Part shown: one piece after another, positions 33,121 through 41,124 of the stretch
Position numbering within the stretch: the first letter of the stretch is position 1
Layout of the letters: every line of letters starts with the position of its first letter
IMG/VR virus record: IMGVR_UViG_3300046507_000747
Coordinates: 25,754 to 89,753 of that record
Strand: one strand, 5' to 3'
Length of the DNA stretch: 64,000 bases
From: a virus
Translations under genes and position numbers: made by a program
The notes under the pieces: model-generated
Database searches by the model: none
Seen by the model: only the letters and a program-made list of their open reading frames with translations
Told to the model about the DNA's origin: nothing

Positions 33121-34683
33121 CTACGCCACCAGGTAGCTCCGGCGCCGCTGTACGGCCCCCACGTGGCCTTCCGCGCCGGTGTCGCCCAGGAACCGGTCGG
33201 CCATCTCGTTGCGAGCCAGCATGGACTCCACGATCCCCTCCTCCACGGTGCCCTGCAGGACGAACGTGGTGCAGGTGATCGAGGCCGCCTGCGAGGTGAT
33301 CCGGTCGATCCGGCCGAGGCGCTGGGTGCGGGTCTCGTAGGTCAGCGCCGACTCGTACTCGACCAGGTAGGTGGCCTCGGGAAGGTTGATGCCGTCCTTG
33401 CCCGCGTCGCTGGTCAGGAAGACGCAGGGCTCGGGGTCGGCACGGAAGCCGGTGCGGGCCTGCTCGCGGTCGGCACCGGCCATGGAGCCGGTGTAGAGGT
33501 AGCTGCGGATGCCCTCCTTGCGCAGGGCCTCGGCGAGCAGCGGCAGGGCGGACGGCCCGAACTGGGAGAAGACCACGGCCTTGTCGCCCTGCCCGTGGAC
33601 AATGGATGACAGGTACTCGACAAGCTCCTCGGTCTTCCTCGACGGCAGCGACCGCAGGTACTCCACCCCATACGCCCGGACCAGCTCCATGGCCAGCTGA
33701 GACGTTCCGGCGGCGGCCGAGTGGGCGAGGGCCATCGGGTGCGCGGCGATCTGTCTCAGGGCCGCGTGCAGGCCGGGGACGGGCTGCTGGGGGTCGACCT
33801 GCAGGGACGCCACCTCGTCGTAGAGCCGCCCCTGCTCCCGGCCCATCTGCAGCGTGCGGAACTCCTCGATCCGCCGGGGGAACAGGTCGCGGACGTCCGG
33901 GTCCGTCTTGCGCTTGCGCCAGATGTGCGGCCGGGCCAGGGCGACGAACTGCTCGACGCCGTCGTCGGAGTAGCGCGGGCGGCCGTAGTCGTCCCGGCTC
34001 TTGATCACCGCGTCCTCGAACACCTTCACCGTCGGCATGGCGGCTGGGACGAGGAGCCGGAGCAGGTTGAAGCCGTCCTCGTAGGACCGGCTGATCGGAG
34101 TGGCCGTCAGGCCGACGACGCGCAGGTCCTTCTGGCACCGGCGCAGCTGGGTGAGGGCGTAGCCGTGGGCCTTGTAGAGCTGGCTGGAGCGGTTGCGCAG
34201 CTTGTCGGACATCTCGTCGTAGACCACGAGGACGCGGCGGCCGTCGGCCTGGGCGGCCAGCAGGGCCTGCAGGACGGGCCCCGGCTCGGGGACCCGGGTC
34301 CGCTTCCCCTGGGGAATGGAGAAGCGCGCCAGGTCGGCGCGGAGCGTCTCGTAGGTGCTGATCACGACGCGGGGCAGGCCGCGCTGCAGCGCCTTCATCC
34401 GGCCGGGGCCGTGGTGGACGGCGGCCGTCAGCGTGGTGAAGGCGCCGAAATCCTCGTGCCACTCGGTGAGCTTGTTCTGCTTGCACACGAGCAGGACGAG
34501 GTCCTCGGCGCCGTCCTGCTTGAGGAGCGCGGCGAGCGCCATGGCGATGACGGACTTGCCGATGCCGGTGTCGGCCACGAGCAGGCCGGAGCGCCGGGCG
34601 TAGGCGAACGCGGTGCCTTCTTGCTGGCACGGGTAGAGGCCGTGCGGGCTGTGGAAGACGGGCGGGGCGTCCATGCAGGTCAC
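33121..34683 (-). CDS. SNF2-type DNA helicase/translocase
   Basis: A 520-residue protein with motif I LLVADTGIGKSVIAMAL, motif II VVYDEMSDK about residue 176, motif III VGLTATPISRS, motif V SDAGKDGINLP and motif VI QRLGRIDRI about residue 458. It is a compact two-lobe SNF2 helicase like those in many phages. Role likely in replication, recombination or remodelling. It lies between fibre genes and the initiator-like region, and an AT-rich leader precedes it. The start may be the ATG at 34683 or 34674. Confidence 0.85.
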   Translation of the reverse strand: MTCMDAPPVFHSPHGLYPCQQEGTAFAYARRSGLLVADTGIGKSVIAMALAALLKQDGAEDLVLLVCKQNKLTEWHEDFGAFTTLTAAVHHGPGRMKALQRGLPRVVISTYETLRADLARFSIPQGKRTRVPEPGPVLQALLAAQADGRRVLVVYDEMSDKLRNRSSQLYKAHGYALTQLRRCQKDLRVVGLTATPISRSYEDGFNLLRLLVPAAMPTVKVFEDAVIKSRDDYGRPRYSDDGVEQFVALARPHIWRKRKTDPDVRDLFPRRIEEFRTLQMGREQGRLYDEVASLQVDPQQPVPGLHAALRQIAAHPMALAHSAAAGTSQLAMELVRAYGVEYLRSLPSRKTEELVEYLSSIVHGQGDKAVVFSQFGPSALPLLAEALRKEGIRSYLYTGSMAGADREQARTGFRADPEPCVFLTSDAGKDGINLPEATYLVEYESALTYETRTQRLGRIDRITSQAASITCTTFVLQGTVEEGIVESMLARNEMADRFLGDTGAEGHVGAVQRRRSYLVA

Positions 34684-34705
34684 GGTAGGTGCCAGGGGGC
34701 TAGAG

Positions 34706-34767
34706 ATGGATTTGGAGATTTATTTATCTGGTGATGCGTCGAGAAAAACGCAAATCCATTTTTCCGT
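34706..34767 (-). promoter_or_regulatory. AT-rich leader of the helicase with a 9-bp inverted repeat
   Basis: ATGGATTTG (34706-34714) and CAAATCCAT (34751-34759) are inverted repeats around an AT-rich stretch that reads AGATAAATAAATC on the minus strand, similar to a relaxed -10 box. A 20-base near match of 34751-34770 occurs at 4607-4626 (two mismatches). Probably a promoter or regulatory site. Confidence 0.45.
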
Positions 34768-34774
34768 TGACGAG

Positions 34775-35692
34775 TTACTTGATCCGGTCGAGTCGGAGCC
34801 AGCTGCCCGATCCGAGAGTGGCGGTCTGAGCGGCGGTGCCGCTGGCGAAGGTGACCACGAGGTTCCCGGCGGTGGCGGCGGTGATCAGCGTTCCGTGCAG
34901 GGAGACCGCCTTGTTCGCGCCGGAGCCGGACCAGCTGTCGGTGGCGGTGATGGAGGCGACGTAGGTGGCCGTGTTGTCGCCCCAGACCATGGTGGCGCCG
35001 GACGGGCCGGTGAAGGAGTGGACGAAGCTCACGCCGGACGGAGACTGGACGACCAGGAACGCGGTCATCTGGTACGTGGCCCCGGCTTCCACGGGGATCG
35101 TGAGCGAGGCCGACGCCTGCTGCGTGACGGTGCTGTTCGTCTCGGCCGCCGCAGAGAGAGCGCGCGCGGGCACCAGGCCGCGCACGTTGCCGGAGATGTC
35201 CCGCATCCGGATCGGCACGCCCGCTGCCGATTGGCTGTAGATCACCGATCCGCCGGAGGGATTGGTGGTGGGGACGGTCGTGGCGTCGGCCAGCTGGATC
35301 TCGCCGACGCCGTTGTCCCCGAGCGTCGAGGCGGTGCCGACACGGACCGACTGGGAGAAGGCGGGCGTGCCCGAGAACGTCGGGTTCCCGGAGAAGGTGC
35401 CCGACATGGTGCCGCCGCTCGCAGGCAGGGCCCCCGTGATGCGGGAGTCGTTGCCCGCTGCGTAGGTACCGGCGGCGGTACCGGCGACCGGTATCTGGCC
35501 GAACGCGGCAGCGTCGTTCGCCGCAGTCCCGTTGGCCAGGTTGGTGATCTTCTGGCCGTTCAGGGCGACGGGAGCGGTAGGGGCGACCAGCTGGTCCAGC
35601 CGCTTGCTGGTGATCTGAGTCTGCAGATCGGTGAGCGCTGCGTTGAGCGGCACGTCCCAGTTGAGGGTGCCGGTGGCGACGGTGTTAACCAT
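34775..35692 (-). CDS. Tail fibre / receptor-binding protein
   Basis: A 305-residue protein, Ala-, Thr-, Ser- and Gly-rich with many beta turns (ALPASGGTMSGTFSGNPTF repeats). The N-terminal part follows phage fibre N-termini (TDLQTQITSKRLDQL, KITNLANGTAANDAAAF). The C-terminal ~140 residues look like a beta-sandwich (YQMTAFLVVQSPSGVSFVHS). Last of four fibre-type genes read leftwards. Overlaps the preceding stop (TAATG). Confidence 0.75.
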   Translation of the reverse strand: MVNTVATGTLNWDVPLNAALTDLQTQITSKRLDQLVAPTAPVALNGQKITNLANGTAANDAAAFGQIPVAGTAAGTYAAGNDSRITGALPASGGTMSGTFSGNPTFSGTPAFSQSVRVGTASTLGDNGVGEIQLADATTVPTTNPSGGSVIYSQSAAGVPIRMRDISGNVRGLVPARALSAAAETNSTVTQQASASLTIPVEAGATYQMTAFLVVQSPSGVSFVHSFTGPSGATMVWGDNTATYVASITATDSWSGSGANKAVSLHGTLITAATAGNLVVTFASGTAAQTATLGSGSWLRLDRIK

Positions 35693-37284
35693 TACTGGCC
35701 TCCAAACTTGCCTGAGCCGTAGGCGCCGCTGCCGAAGCCGGTCAGGGGGTCGTTCCGCGAGCGGACGAGGACTCGTCCGAGCTGTGGCGTGAAGACAGCC
35801 GAGTTGACCTGCAGGGTCAGGCGCAGGTACTTCGTCCCGCTCGGCAGCGGGCGTGCGTTGGCCAGCCAGGTTTGGTACCAGGAGGCCGTGGTCGCGGTCA
35901 TCGTTTGCCAGGCCAGCGGGATGGTGGTCCAGGTCGCGTTGTCCGGTGAGACCTGGGCGACGACCTCGGTGGCGAGGGTGGCCGGGTCCGGTCCGCTCAG
36001 CTGCCAGGAGAAGACGTGGGCGCGGAAGTCGCGGATGCCGGTCCTCTGCTGGTAGGTGACCCAGCCCGTTCCGGCGCCGTTCCGCTTGGCCCGGTTGAGG
36101 TCGCCCGCCTTCGAGCCGTCGGAGTCGCCGGTCTCCAGGACCAGGTTGGGGTCGTGGGCGTACGACTTCGTCCAGTCGGCCAGCTCGTCGTCGATCGCGC
36201 CGTCGGTGAGGTACACGAGCCCCAGCTGATCGAGGGCGGACAGCAGGGACAGCAGCGCTGTCCGGCCTGGCGTGGACGTGATGACGCCGCTGCTGCTCAC
36301 CAGGGGCTGGGTGCTTCCGGCCGCACCGAACACGCCGATGGGGCTGGCGGGGCCGCCGAGGACCGCGTCCTGGCGGGCGGCGAAGAACCGGGACATCACC
36401 GCATTGCCCAGGACGGCGACGCTCCAGTTCAGCCAGCTCAGGTCAGGCAGCGTGCCCTGGCCGACGATGACTTTGCCGTCGGAGGTGATCTGGGCGCTGG
36501 AGCCGACGGTGATGGTGTTGGCGGCCGGTGCCGTCACACCAGAGCCGACCACCACGGCACCGTCCGGTGCAGCGGCTGGCGAGGCGGCACGGCCGAGGGC
36601 TACCTGGTTCGGCTGGCCGGTGTTGGTGGCGGCGCCGAGGGCGACGCTGGAGTCGGTGGCATTGGCCGTGGCACCGGCAGCGACCGCGTTGGGCCCAGCG
36701 GTCGCCCGGCCGAGGATGACCGCGCCATCGCCGCCCGGGTGGGCATCGGACCCGATGACCGCCGTGTCCTTGCCCTGCGCACCGGTGGGCGTATGGCCGA
36801 ACCAGGTCTGGCCCGGGTAGATGTCGGTGAGGTCGGGGCTGCCCAGCACCGTGGAATGGGGCGCGTCGCCCTCGTGCTCGTGGAAGCGCAGGACGTCCAG
36901 CACCTGCCAGACGGCCGAGCCGTCCGGGGAGACGGCCAGCATGGCCTCGCTGGACAGGTTGTCGGCCGAGCCGATGTGTACCGGCTCATCGCTGCGGACG
37001 GTGGCGGCCGGGGCCGGGACGATGTCGACGCCGGAGCGGGTGAAGGTCGCGCCGCCGGGCAGCAGCGCCTGCACGGTCACCCGCAGCGGGTTGTCCGTCC
37101 ACAAGTTGATGACGGCCGAGTCGACCAGGATGGGCCACTCCTGGGGAGCGCCGCCGTACGGGTCCAGGTACACCGGCTCGTCGATCGGATTGCCGGTGTC
37201 CAGGTCGAGCAGCGTCACCTCGGCGTACGGGTACGGCGCGCCGGAGGAGTCGACCAGCGGCAGGTACAGGTGGCAGCGGTCCAC
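35692..37284 (-). CDS. Fibre-type protein with YadA-like beta-roll, 530 residues
   Basis: N-terminal beta-sandwich (YLPLVDSSGAPYPYAEVTLL) shared with its neighbours, then about residues 170-260 of repeats such as GSDAHPGGDGAVILGRAT and SSVALGAATNTGQ, matching the left-handed beta-roll of trimeric autotransporter heads. The C-terminal ~200 residues include a jelly-roll-like domain (ATWTTIPLAWQTM). Trimeric fibre likely. Overlaps gene at 35692. Confidence 0.75.
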   Translation of the reverse strand: MDRCHLYLPLVDSSGAPYPYAEVTLLDLDTGNPIDEPVYLDPYGGAPQEWPILVDSAVINLWTDNPLRVTVQALLPGGATFTRSGVDIVPAPAATVRSDEPVHIGSADNLSSEAMLAVSPDGSAVWQVLDVLRFHEHEGDAPHSTVLGSPDLTDIYPGQTWFGHTPTGAQGKDTAVIGSDAHPGGDGAVILGRATAGPNAVAAGATANATDSSVALGAATNTGQPNQVALGRAASPAAAPDGAVVVGSGVTAPAANTITVGSSAQITSDGKVIVGQGTLPDLSWLNWSVAVLGNAVMSRFFAARQDAVLGGPASPIGVFGAAGSTQPLVSSSGVITSTPGRTALLSLLSALDQLGLVYLTDGAIDDELADWTKSYAHDPNLVLETGDSDGSKAGDLNRAKRNGAGTGWVTYQQRTGIRDFRAHVFSWQLSGPDPATLATEVVAQVSPDNATWTTIPLAWQTMTATTASWYQTWLANARPLPSGTKYLRLTLQVNSAVFTPQLGRVLVRSRNDPLTGFGSGAYGSGKFGGQ

Positions 37285-37293
37285 GAAGGCTCC

Positions 37294-38616
37294 TCAGGAA
37301 GTCGGCATGGTGGGGTCGGACACCAGCGGCTGGAAGTGGATGTAGCGCCACTGCGAGGTGCCGGTGGACGGGCTGCGGAAGCCGACGCCCTTGCCGCCTG
37401 CCAGCGTGGTGACCAGGAGGAAGGTCTGGGAGACGCCGTTGACGTACACCCGGATCTGGCCGGGCCAGTTCCTCACCGCGACGTGGTCACCGGCCACGAT
37501 CGGCGTGGTGAAGGTGAAGAACTTCGACAGGGTGCCGTTGATGCACGAGTACAGGCCGGTCGAGGTCATCTGGTAGTAGTTGTTTGCATCTACCTTTCGC
37601 CACACCAGGCCGCCCTCGGCCGTCGCGGTGCCCCAGCGGGTCGTCAGCACCCCGTACTGCCAGTCCACGTTGAACGAAGCCGTCGCGTTGGCGGCGAGCA
37701 GCACGCCGTCCTTGCTGGCCGTGGCGACGCCGTTGACGTTCCATGCTTCGCCGGACGCCGTCACCGTCAGTCCGTTGCTGTTTGACGGCGGGGGCTGCAC
37801 GGCGGTGGGGCCCATGTCGTAGTAGAAAAAATCTCCGCTGGCGGGCTGCAGCGCGTCCCACTGGTACAGCGCGGTGTCGGTGCCCCGGTAGTCGGCGCCC
37901 ATGAAGCTGCCGGAGGCCGACATGTCGGAGAACACGGCGGTGTTGGTGGTGCCGTCGGCGTTGCGCTTGTAGGCGCGCGGCGCGCGGAACGGGAAGCCGA
38001 TGCAGTTGTCGATCAGGCAGAAGACGTTCTGGCCGAAGGTGGACAGCGTGTACGAGTGGGGGTTGCCGTCCCACGGCTTGATCGCGGTGGGCAGCGTGAT
38101 CGCGGCCGAGTCGGCCTTCTCGGCGTCCCATGGACCGACCGCGTTGCCGGAGCCCGGGATGGTCTGGCGGACGCCGATGGAGTTGTTGCCCTGGGTCAGC
38201 GCCACGTACGTACGAGCAGCGCTGGTGCTCTGCCAGATGGTGCCCGGGTGGCGGACCGCGAAGGCGAAGTCACGCGGCCCCCAGGTGTAGTCGGGGGCCC
38301 GGGTGCCGTCCGGGCTGGCCGTGAGGGTGCCGGTGCTCTGCGGGATGACGGAGATGCTGGCCGAGCCCCGTACGCCGCCGGTGTCCCGCAGGACTCCGTA
38401 TCCGTCCGGGCTGCCCTTGAACCCGGCGAACCGCGCGAAGCGGTACTGGTCGATGAACCACAGGGGCGCGGAGACTTCCTCGCCGAGCATCTGCGAGTAC
38501 GTGTAGGGCACGAGGGAGTAGTCCGGCAGCCCGAGGGTGCCGTCGCCCTTGTCGTCGCGGAGGAAGCCGTCGATGGTCCCGGCGGCGACCTGGCCGGTTA
38601 CGGAGTTGGCTGCCAT
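37294..38616 (-). CDS. Minor tail protein with C-terminal lectin-like domain
   Basis: A 440-residue protein. The first 150 residues contain a beta-rich part (DYSLVPYTYSQMLGEEV). The last ~150 residues (from about GLTVTASGEAWNV) have the strand order of a LamG/concanavalin-like domain (GLVWRKVDANNYYQMTST, IRVYVNGVSQTFLLVTTL). This suggests carbohydrate binding at the tail tip. The protein sits between two YadA-like fibres. Confidence 0.7.
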   Translation of the reverse strand: MAANSVTGQVAAGTIDGFLRDDKGDGTLGLPDYSLVPYTYSQMLGEEVSAPLWFIDQYRFARFAGFKGSPDGYGVLRDTGGVRGSASISVIPQSTGTLTASPDGTRAPDYTWGPRDFAFAVRHPGTIWQSTSAARTYVALTQGNNSIGVRQTIPGSGNAVGPWDAEKADSAAITLPTAIKPWDGNPHSYTLSTFGQNVFCLIDNCIGFPFRAPRAYKRNADGTTNTAVFSDMSASGSFMGADYRGTDTALYQWDALQPASGDFFYYDMGPTAVQPPPSNSNGLTVTASGEAWNVNGVATASKDGVLLAANATASFNVDWQYGVLTTRWGTATAEGGLVWRKVDANNYYQMTSTGLYSCINGTLSKFFTFTTPIVAGDHVAVRNWPGQIRVYVNGVSQTFLLVTTLAGGKGVGFRSPSTGTSQWRYIHFQPLVSDPTMPTS

Positions 38617-38623
38617 GTCTCCC

Positions 38624-40237
38624 TCAGGGCGTGGTGTTGTTGGTCAGCAGGCCCAGTCCGGCCAGCGCGGAGATCAGGTTGCGCAGCGCGAGGTTGCCGC
38701 CGTCGGAGCCGGTCACGGTCGGCTTGACGGTGCCCTCCGCGCCGAAGAAGCCCAGCCGACTGGTGGCGTCCGTGCCGATGTTGACCGTCGTGAGGGCGTA
38801 CAGCTTGTTCACGATGACGACTGCGTTGAACGGGTAGTCGGGGTTGCCGAACGTGGTCTGCTGGGCCGCGCTGGTCTTGGAGGCGTCGCCGATGGCCGAG
38901 GAGCCGTTGTGGGTGGCGGCCACGACGGTGTTGGCGCCCAGGGCCAGCGCGGCGGGAGCCAGGGCCTGGGCGTTCTTGCCGATCGCCACGGCGTTGGTGG
39001 CGCCGGGGCCGACGTAGGCGGTGGTACCGATGGCGCTACCGGCGGAGCCGTACGCCTTGGCCTGGCGGCCGATCGCCGTGCCGTCGGTGGAGTCGACGTA
39101 AGCGTCCGCGCCGACGGCCGTCCAGCCAGTGCTGGCCAGCGACCCGGTGGCGCGCGCGCCCACGGCGACCGCGTTCTGAGAGACCGCCTTGGCAGTGGGG
39201 CCCACCGCAACGGTGTCTACGGCCGTGGCGTTCGAGCCATTACCAAAGGCCGTGGCGTTGGCGTACCACGCCTGTGCCCAGGTGCCGACGGCGATGGAGT
39301 TCAGGCCTGAGGAGGTCGCGTTCGCACCCAGTGCTATCGACCCGGTGCCGGACCCGGAGTGGGTGTGCGCGGGGACCGTGCCGCCGTACATGATCTGCAG
39401 GCCGGTCATCCATGCCTCATGGCCGGTGCCCGCGACGAAGGTGGCCGCGCCCTTGAACTCGACGGAGACGGACTGGTAGGTGCCAGCGGCCAGCGGGTAG
39501 CGGTAGAAGCCCCACGGCCGGGTCTGGGTGATCGTCTCCAGCACGGTCTTCGTGCCGCCCTGCGTGGTGGCCGCGATGATGACGCTTTCACCGGTGGCCA
39601 GGCTCGGCCGTACCCACAGCGAGACGAAGCCCGCCTCGGCGAGGGTGAAGCCCGGCGCGAGGGCGACGAGGTCGGCCGCGTTGCCGGTGTGCCTGGCGTG
39701 CAGGGACCGGGTGAGACCCCAGTCGGTGGGCGCCTCGGCCGGGTAGTCGCGGGTGCTGGTCGCGGCCTGCGTGAACGACCAGCCTGCCGGGTCACGGGCG
39801 AGTGCGAAGTCCTCGTGGATGACGGTGACCCTCGGCGTGACGCCGGAGTTGGCCGGGACCGGCCCCCACACGGCCTGGCCCGGGGTGTCACCGGCCAGCA
39901 GCACGTTGCCGGGCACCTGCTCGCCGACGATGAGCAGCGGGCTGTCGGTGCGGGCGGTTTCCTCCGGCGGCGGCGGCCCGTCGAGGTAGACCAGGATGTC
40001 GGAGAAGCCGTCCTTCTGGACCAGGACCGACACACGCTGCGGCTCGTCCATCCAGAAGTCGATCACGCCGTTGGCGGTGACGAACGGATTCGTCAGCTGA
40101 TCGTTGCCGGTGGGCCCCGCGTACAGCGGCTGGGCCACCTTCACCGACTGCCCGGACTCACGCACGGTGACCTGCGCGCCGTACAGCAGGTCGCCTGTCT
40201 CGCCGGTGATCGGCCGCATCACGTGTGCTCGCGCCAC
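38624..40237 (-). CDS. Fibre-type protein with YadA-like beta-roll, 537 residues
   Basis: GTG start at 40237 with GGGAGGCG upstream, chosen because the leader element E3 ends there. N-terminal sandwich includes GVIDFWMDEPQRVSVLVQK, and a discoidin-like middle (WSFTQAATSTRDYPA). About residues 340-480 are YadA-head-type repeats (GANATSSGLNSIAVGTWAQA, NAVAVGARATGS, TAIGRQAKAYGSA). Second of three paralogous fibre proteins; the C-terminus (LISALAGLGLLTNN) is shared with the 530-residue fibre. Confidence 0.75.
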   Translation of the reverse strand: MARAHVMRPITGETGDLLYGAQVTVRESGQSVKVAQPLYAGPTGNDQLTNPFVTANGVIDFWMDEPQRVSVLVQKDGFSDILVYLDGPPPPEETARTDSPLLIVGEQVPGNVLLAGDTPGQAVWGPVPANSGVTPRVTVIHEDFALARDPAGWSFTQAATSTRDYPAEAPTDWGLTRSLHARHTGNAADLVALAPGFTLAEAGFVSLWVRPSLATGESVIIAATTQGGTKTVLETITQTRPWGFYRYPLAAGTYQSVSVEFKGAATFVAGTGHEAWMTGLQIMYGGTVPAHTHSGSGTGSIALGANATSSGLNSIAVGTWAQAWYANATAFGNGSNATAVDTVAVGPTAKAVSQNAVAVGARATGSLASTGWTAVGADAYVDSTDGTAIGRQAKAYGSAGSAIGTTAYVGPGATNAVAIGKNAQALAPAALALGANTVVAATHNGSSAIGDASKTSAAQQTTFGNPDYPFNAVVIVNKLYALTTVNIGTDATSRLGFFGAEGTVKPTVTGSDGGNLALRNLISALAGLGLLTNNTTP

Positions 40238-40285
40238 TTCGCCTCCCTCGTCACCCCTTCGGTCACCAGGGAGGCGTGGCACAGC
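40238..40285 (-). promoter_or_regulatory. Start-associated RNA hairpin, copy E3
   Basis: GCTGTG, then GCCAC and GCCTCCCT pair with AGGGAGGC and GTGGC, so both the ribosome site and the GTG start (40237) fall in the stem. The apex has CGAAGGGGTGAC. Same plan as E4, E5 and E9 but different stem sequence. Confidence 0.65.
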
Positions 40286-40293
40286 AACCGGCG

Positions 40294-41115
40294 TCAGCCT
40301 CCGCCGGGGTCACCCGGCAGCGGGTCCCCGCCATCGCCCGAGCTTTCACCCGTGCCCTCGTCCGGCTCCGGCGGCGGCACGTAGGTCGGCAGCTTCTGGG
40401 TGTACAGCAGCCCCTCGTTCGTGACGCCGAGCATGAAGGTGCTGCCGTTGGGGCTCTGCAGCGCGATCCCGCCAGGGAAGAAGGCGGTGTCGGCCGCCGT
40501 ACCGATGACGACCTGGTGGGGCCGGTCGGTCTGGGCGCCCGCTCCGATCGCGACAGAGCGGTTGAACATCGCCCGCGCCGCGTCGCCGAGGGCCGTGGAC
40601 TGGGAGCCCTGAGCCAGCGCCGACTGCCCGACGGCCACGGCCCCGGGCGCCGTGGCGTCCGACTGGGAGCCTGCGGCCAGGGCGCCGATGTCGGAGGCCG
40701 TCGCCTGCTCGCCCAGGGCCACGGTGGAGTCGGCGATGGCCTGGGTGCCCTGGCCGAGGGCGGTGGCGTGCACGCCGGTGGCGCTCGCGCCGACACCGAT
40801 CTGGAGGGACTGGGCTCCGGAGCCGGGGTGGGTGGAGTCGGAGTTGACGGCGGTCACATCGACGTTGTCCCAGAACTCCTCCGGGTCCGCACCGACCTGG
40901 ACGCCGATGCGCACGCGGTCCGGGGCGTCGAGGTAGAAGTCCACCTCGCCGGTCGTGACCGTCCACGGGTTGGTGTAGGTCGTGCCGCCGGTGGCCTGGG
41001 CGTAGATGGTCTGGCCGTAGAAGGTCGTGGTGCCGGGGACCAGGAGCCGCACCGTGGCGGTGGGCACCTGGTTGCCCTGCAGATCGAGCAGGGCGCGGTT
41101 GAAGTGCGCGCGCAC
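40294..41115 (-). CDS. Fibre-type protein with YadA-like beta-roll, 273 residues
   Basis: N-terminal sandwich (ATVRLLVPGTTTFYGQ, GEVDFYLDAPDRVRIGVQVG) followed by repeats such as GVHATALGQGTQAIADST and GALAAGSQSDATAPGAVAVG. The end is Pro/Gly/Glu-rich and short. Smallest of three paralogous beta-roll fibres; probable attachment domain plus short fibre. Follows the 1393-residue protein without a leader element. Confidence 0.75.
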   Translation of the reverse strand: MRAHFNRALLDLQGNQVPTATVRLLVPGTTTFYGQTIYAQATGGTTYTNPWTVTTGEVDFYLDAPDRVRIGVQVGADPEEFWDNVDVTAVNSDSTHPGSGAQSLQIGVGASATGVHATALGQGTQAIADSTVALGEQATASDIGALAAGSQSDATAPGAVAVGQSALAQGSQSTALGDAARAMFNRSVAIGAGAQTDRPHQVVIGTAADTAFFPGGIALQSPNGSTFMLGVTNEGLLYTQKLPTYVPPPEPDEGTGESSGDGGDPLPGDPGGG

Positions 41116-41124
41116 GTCGGCTCC

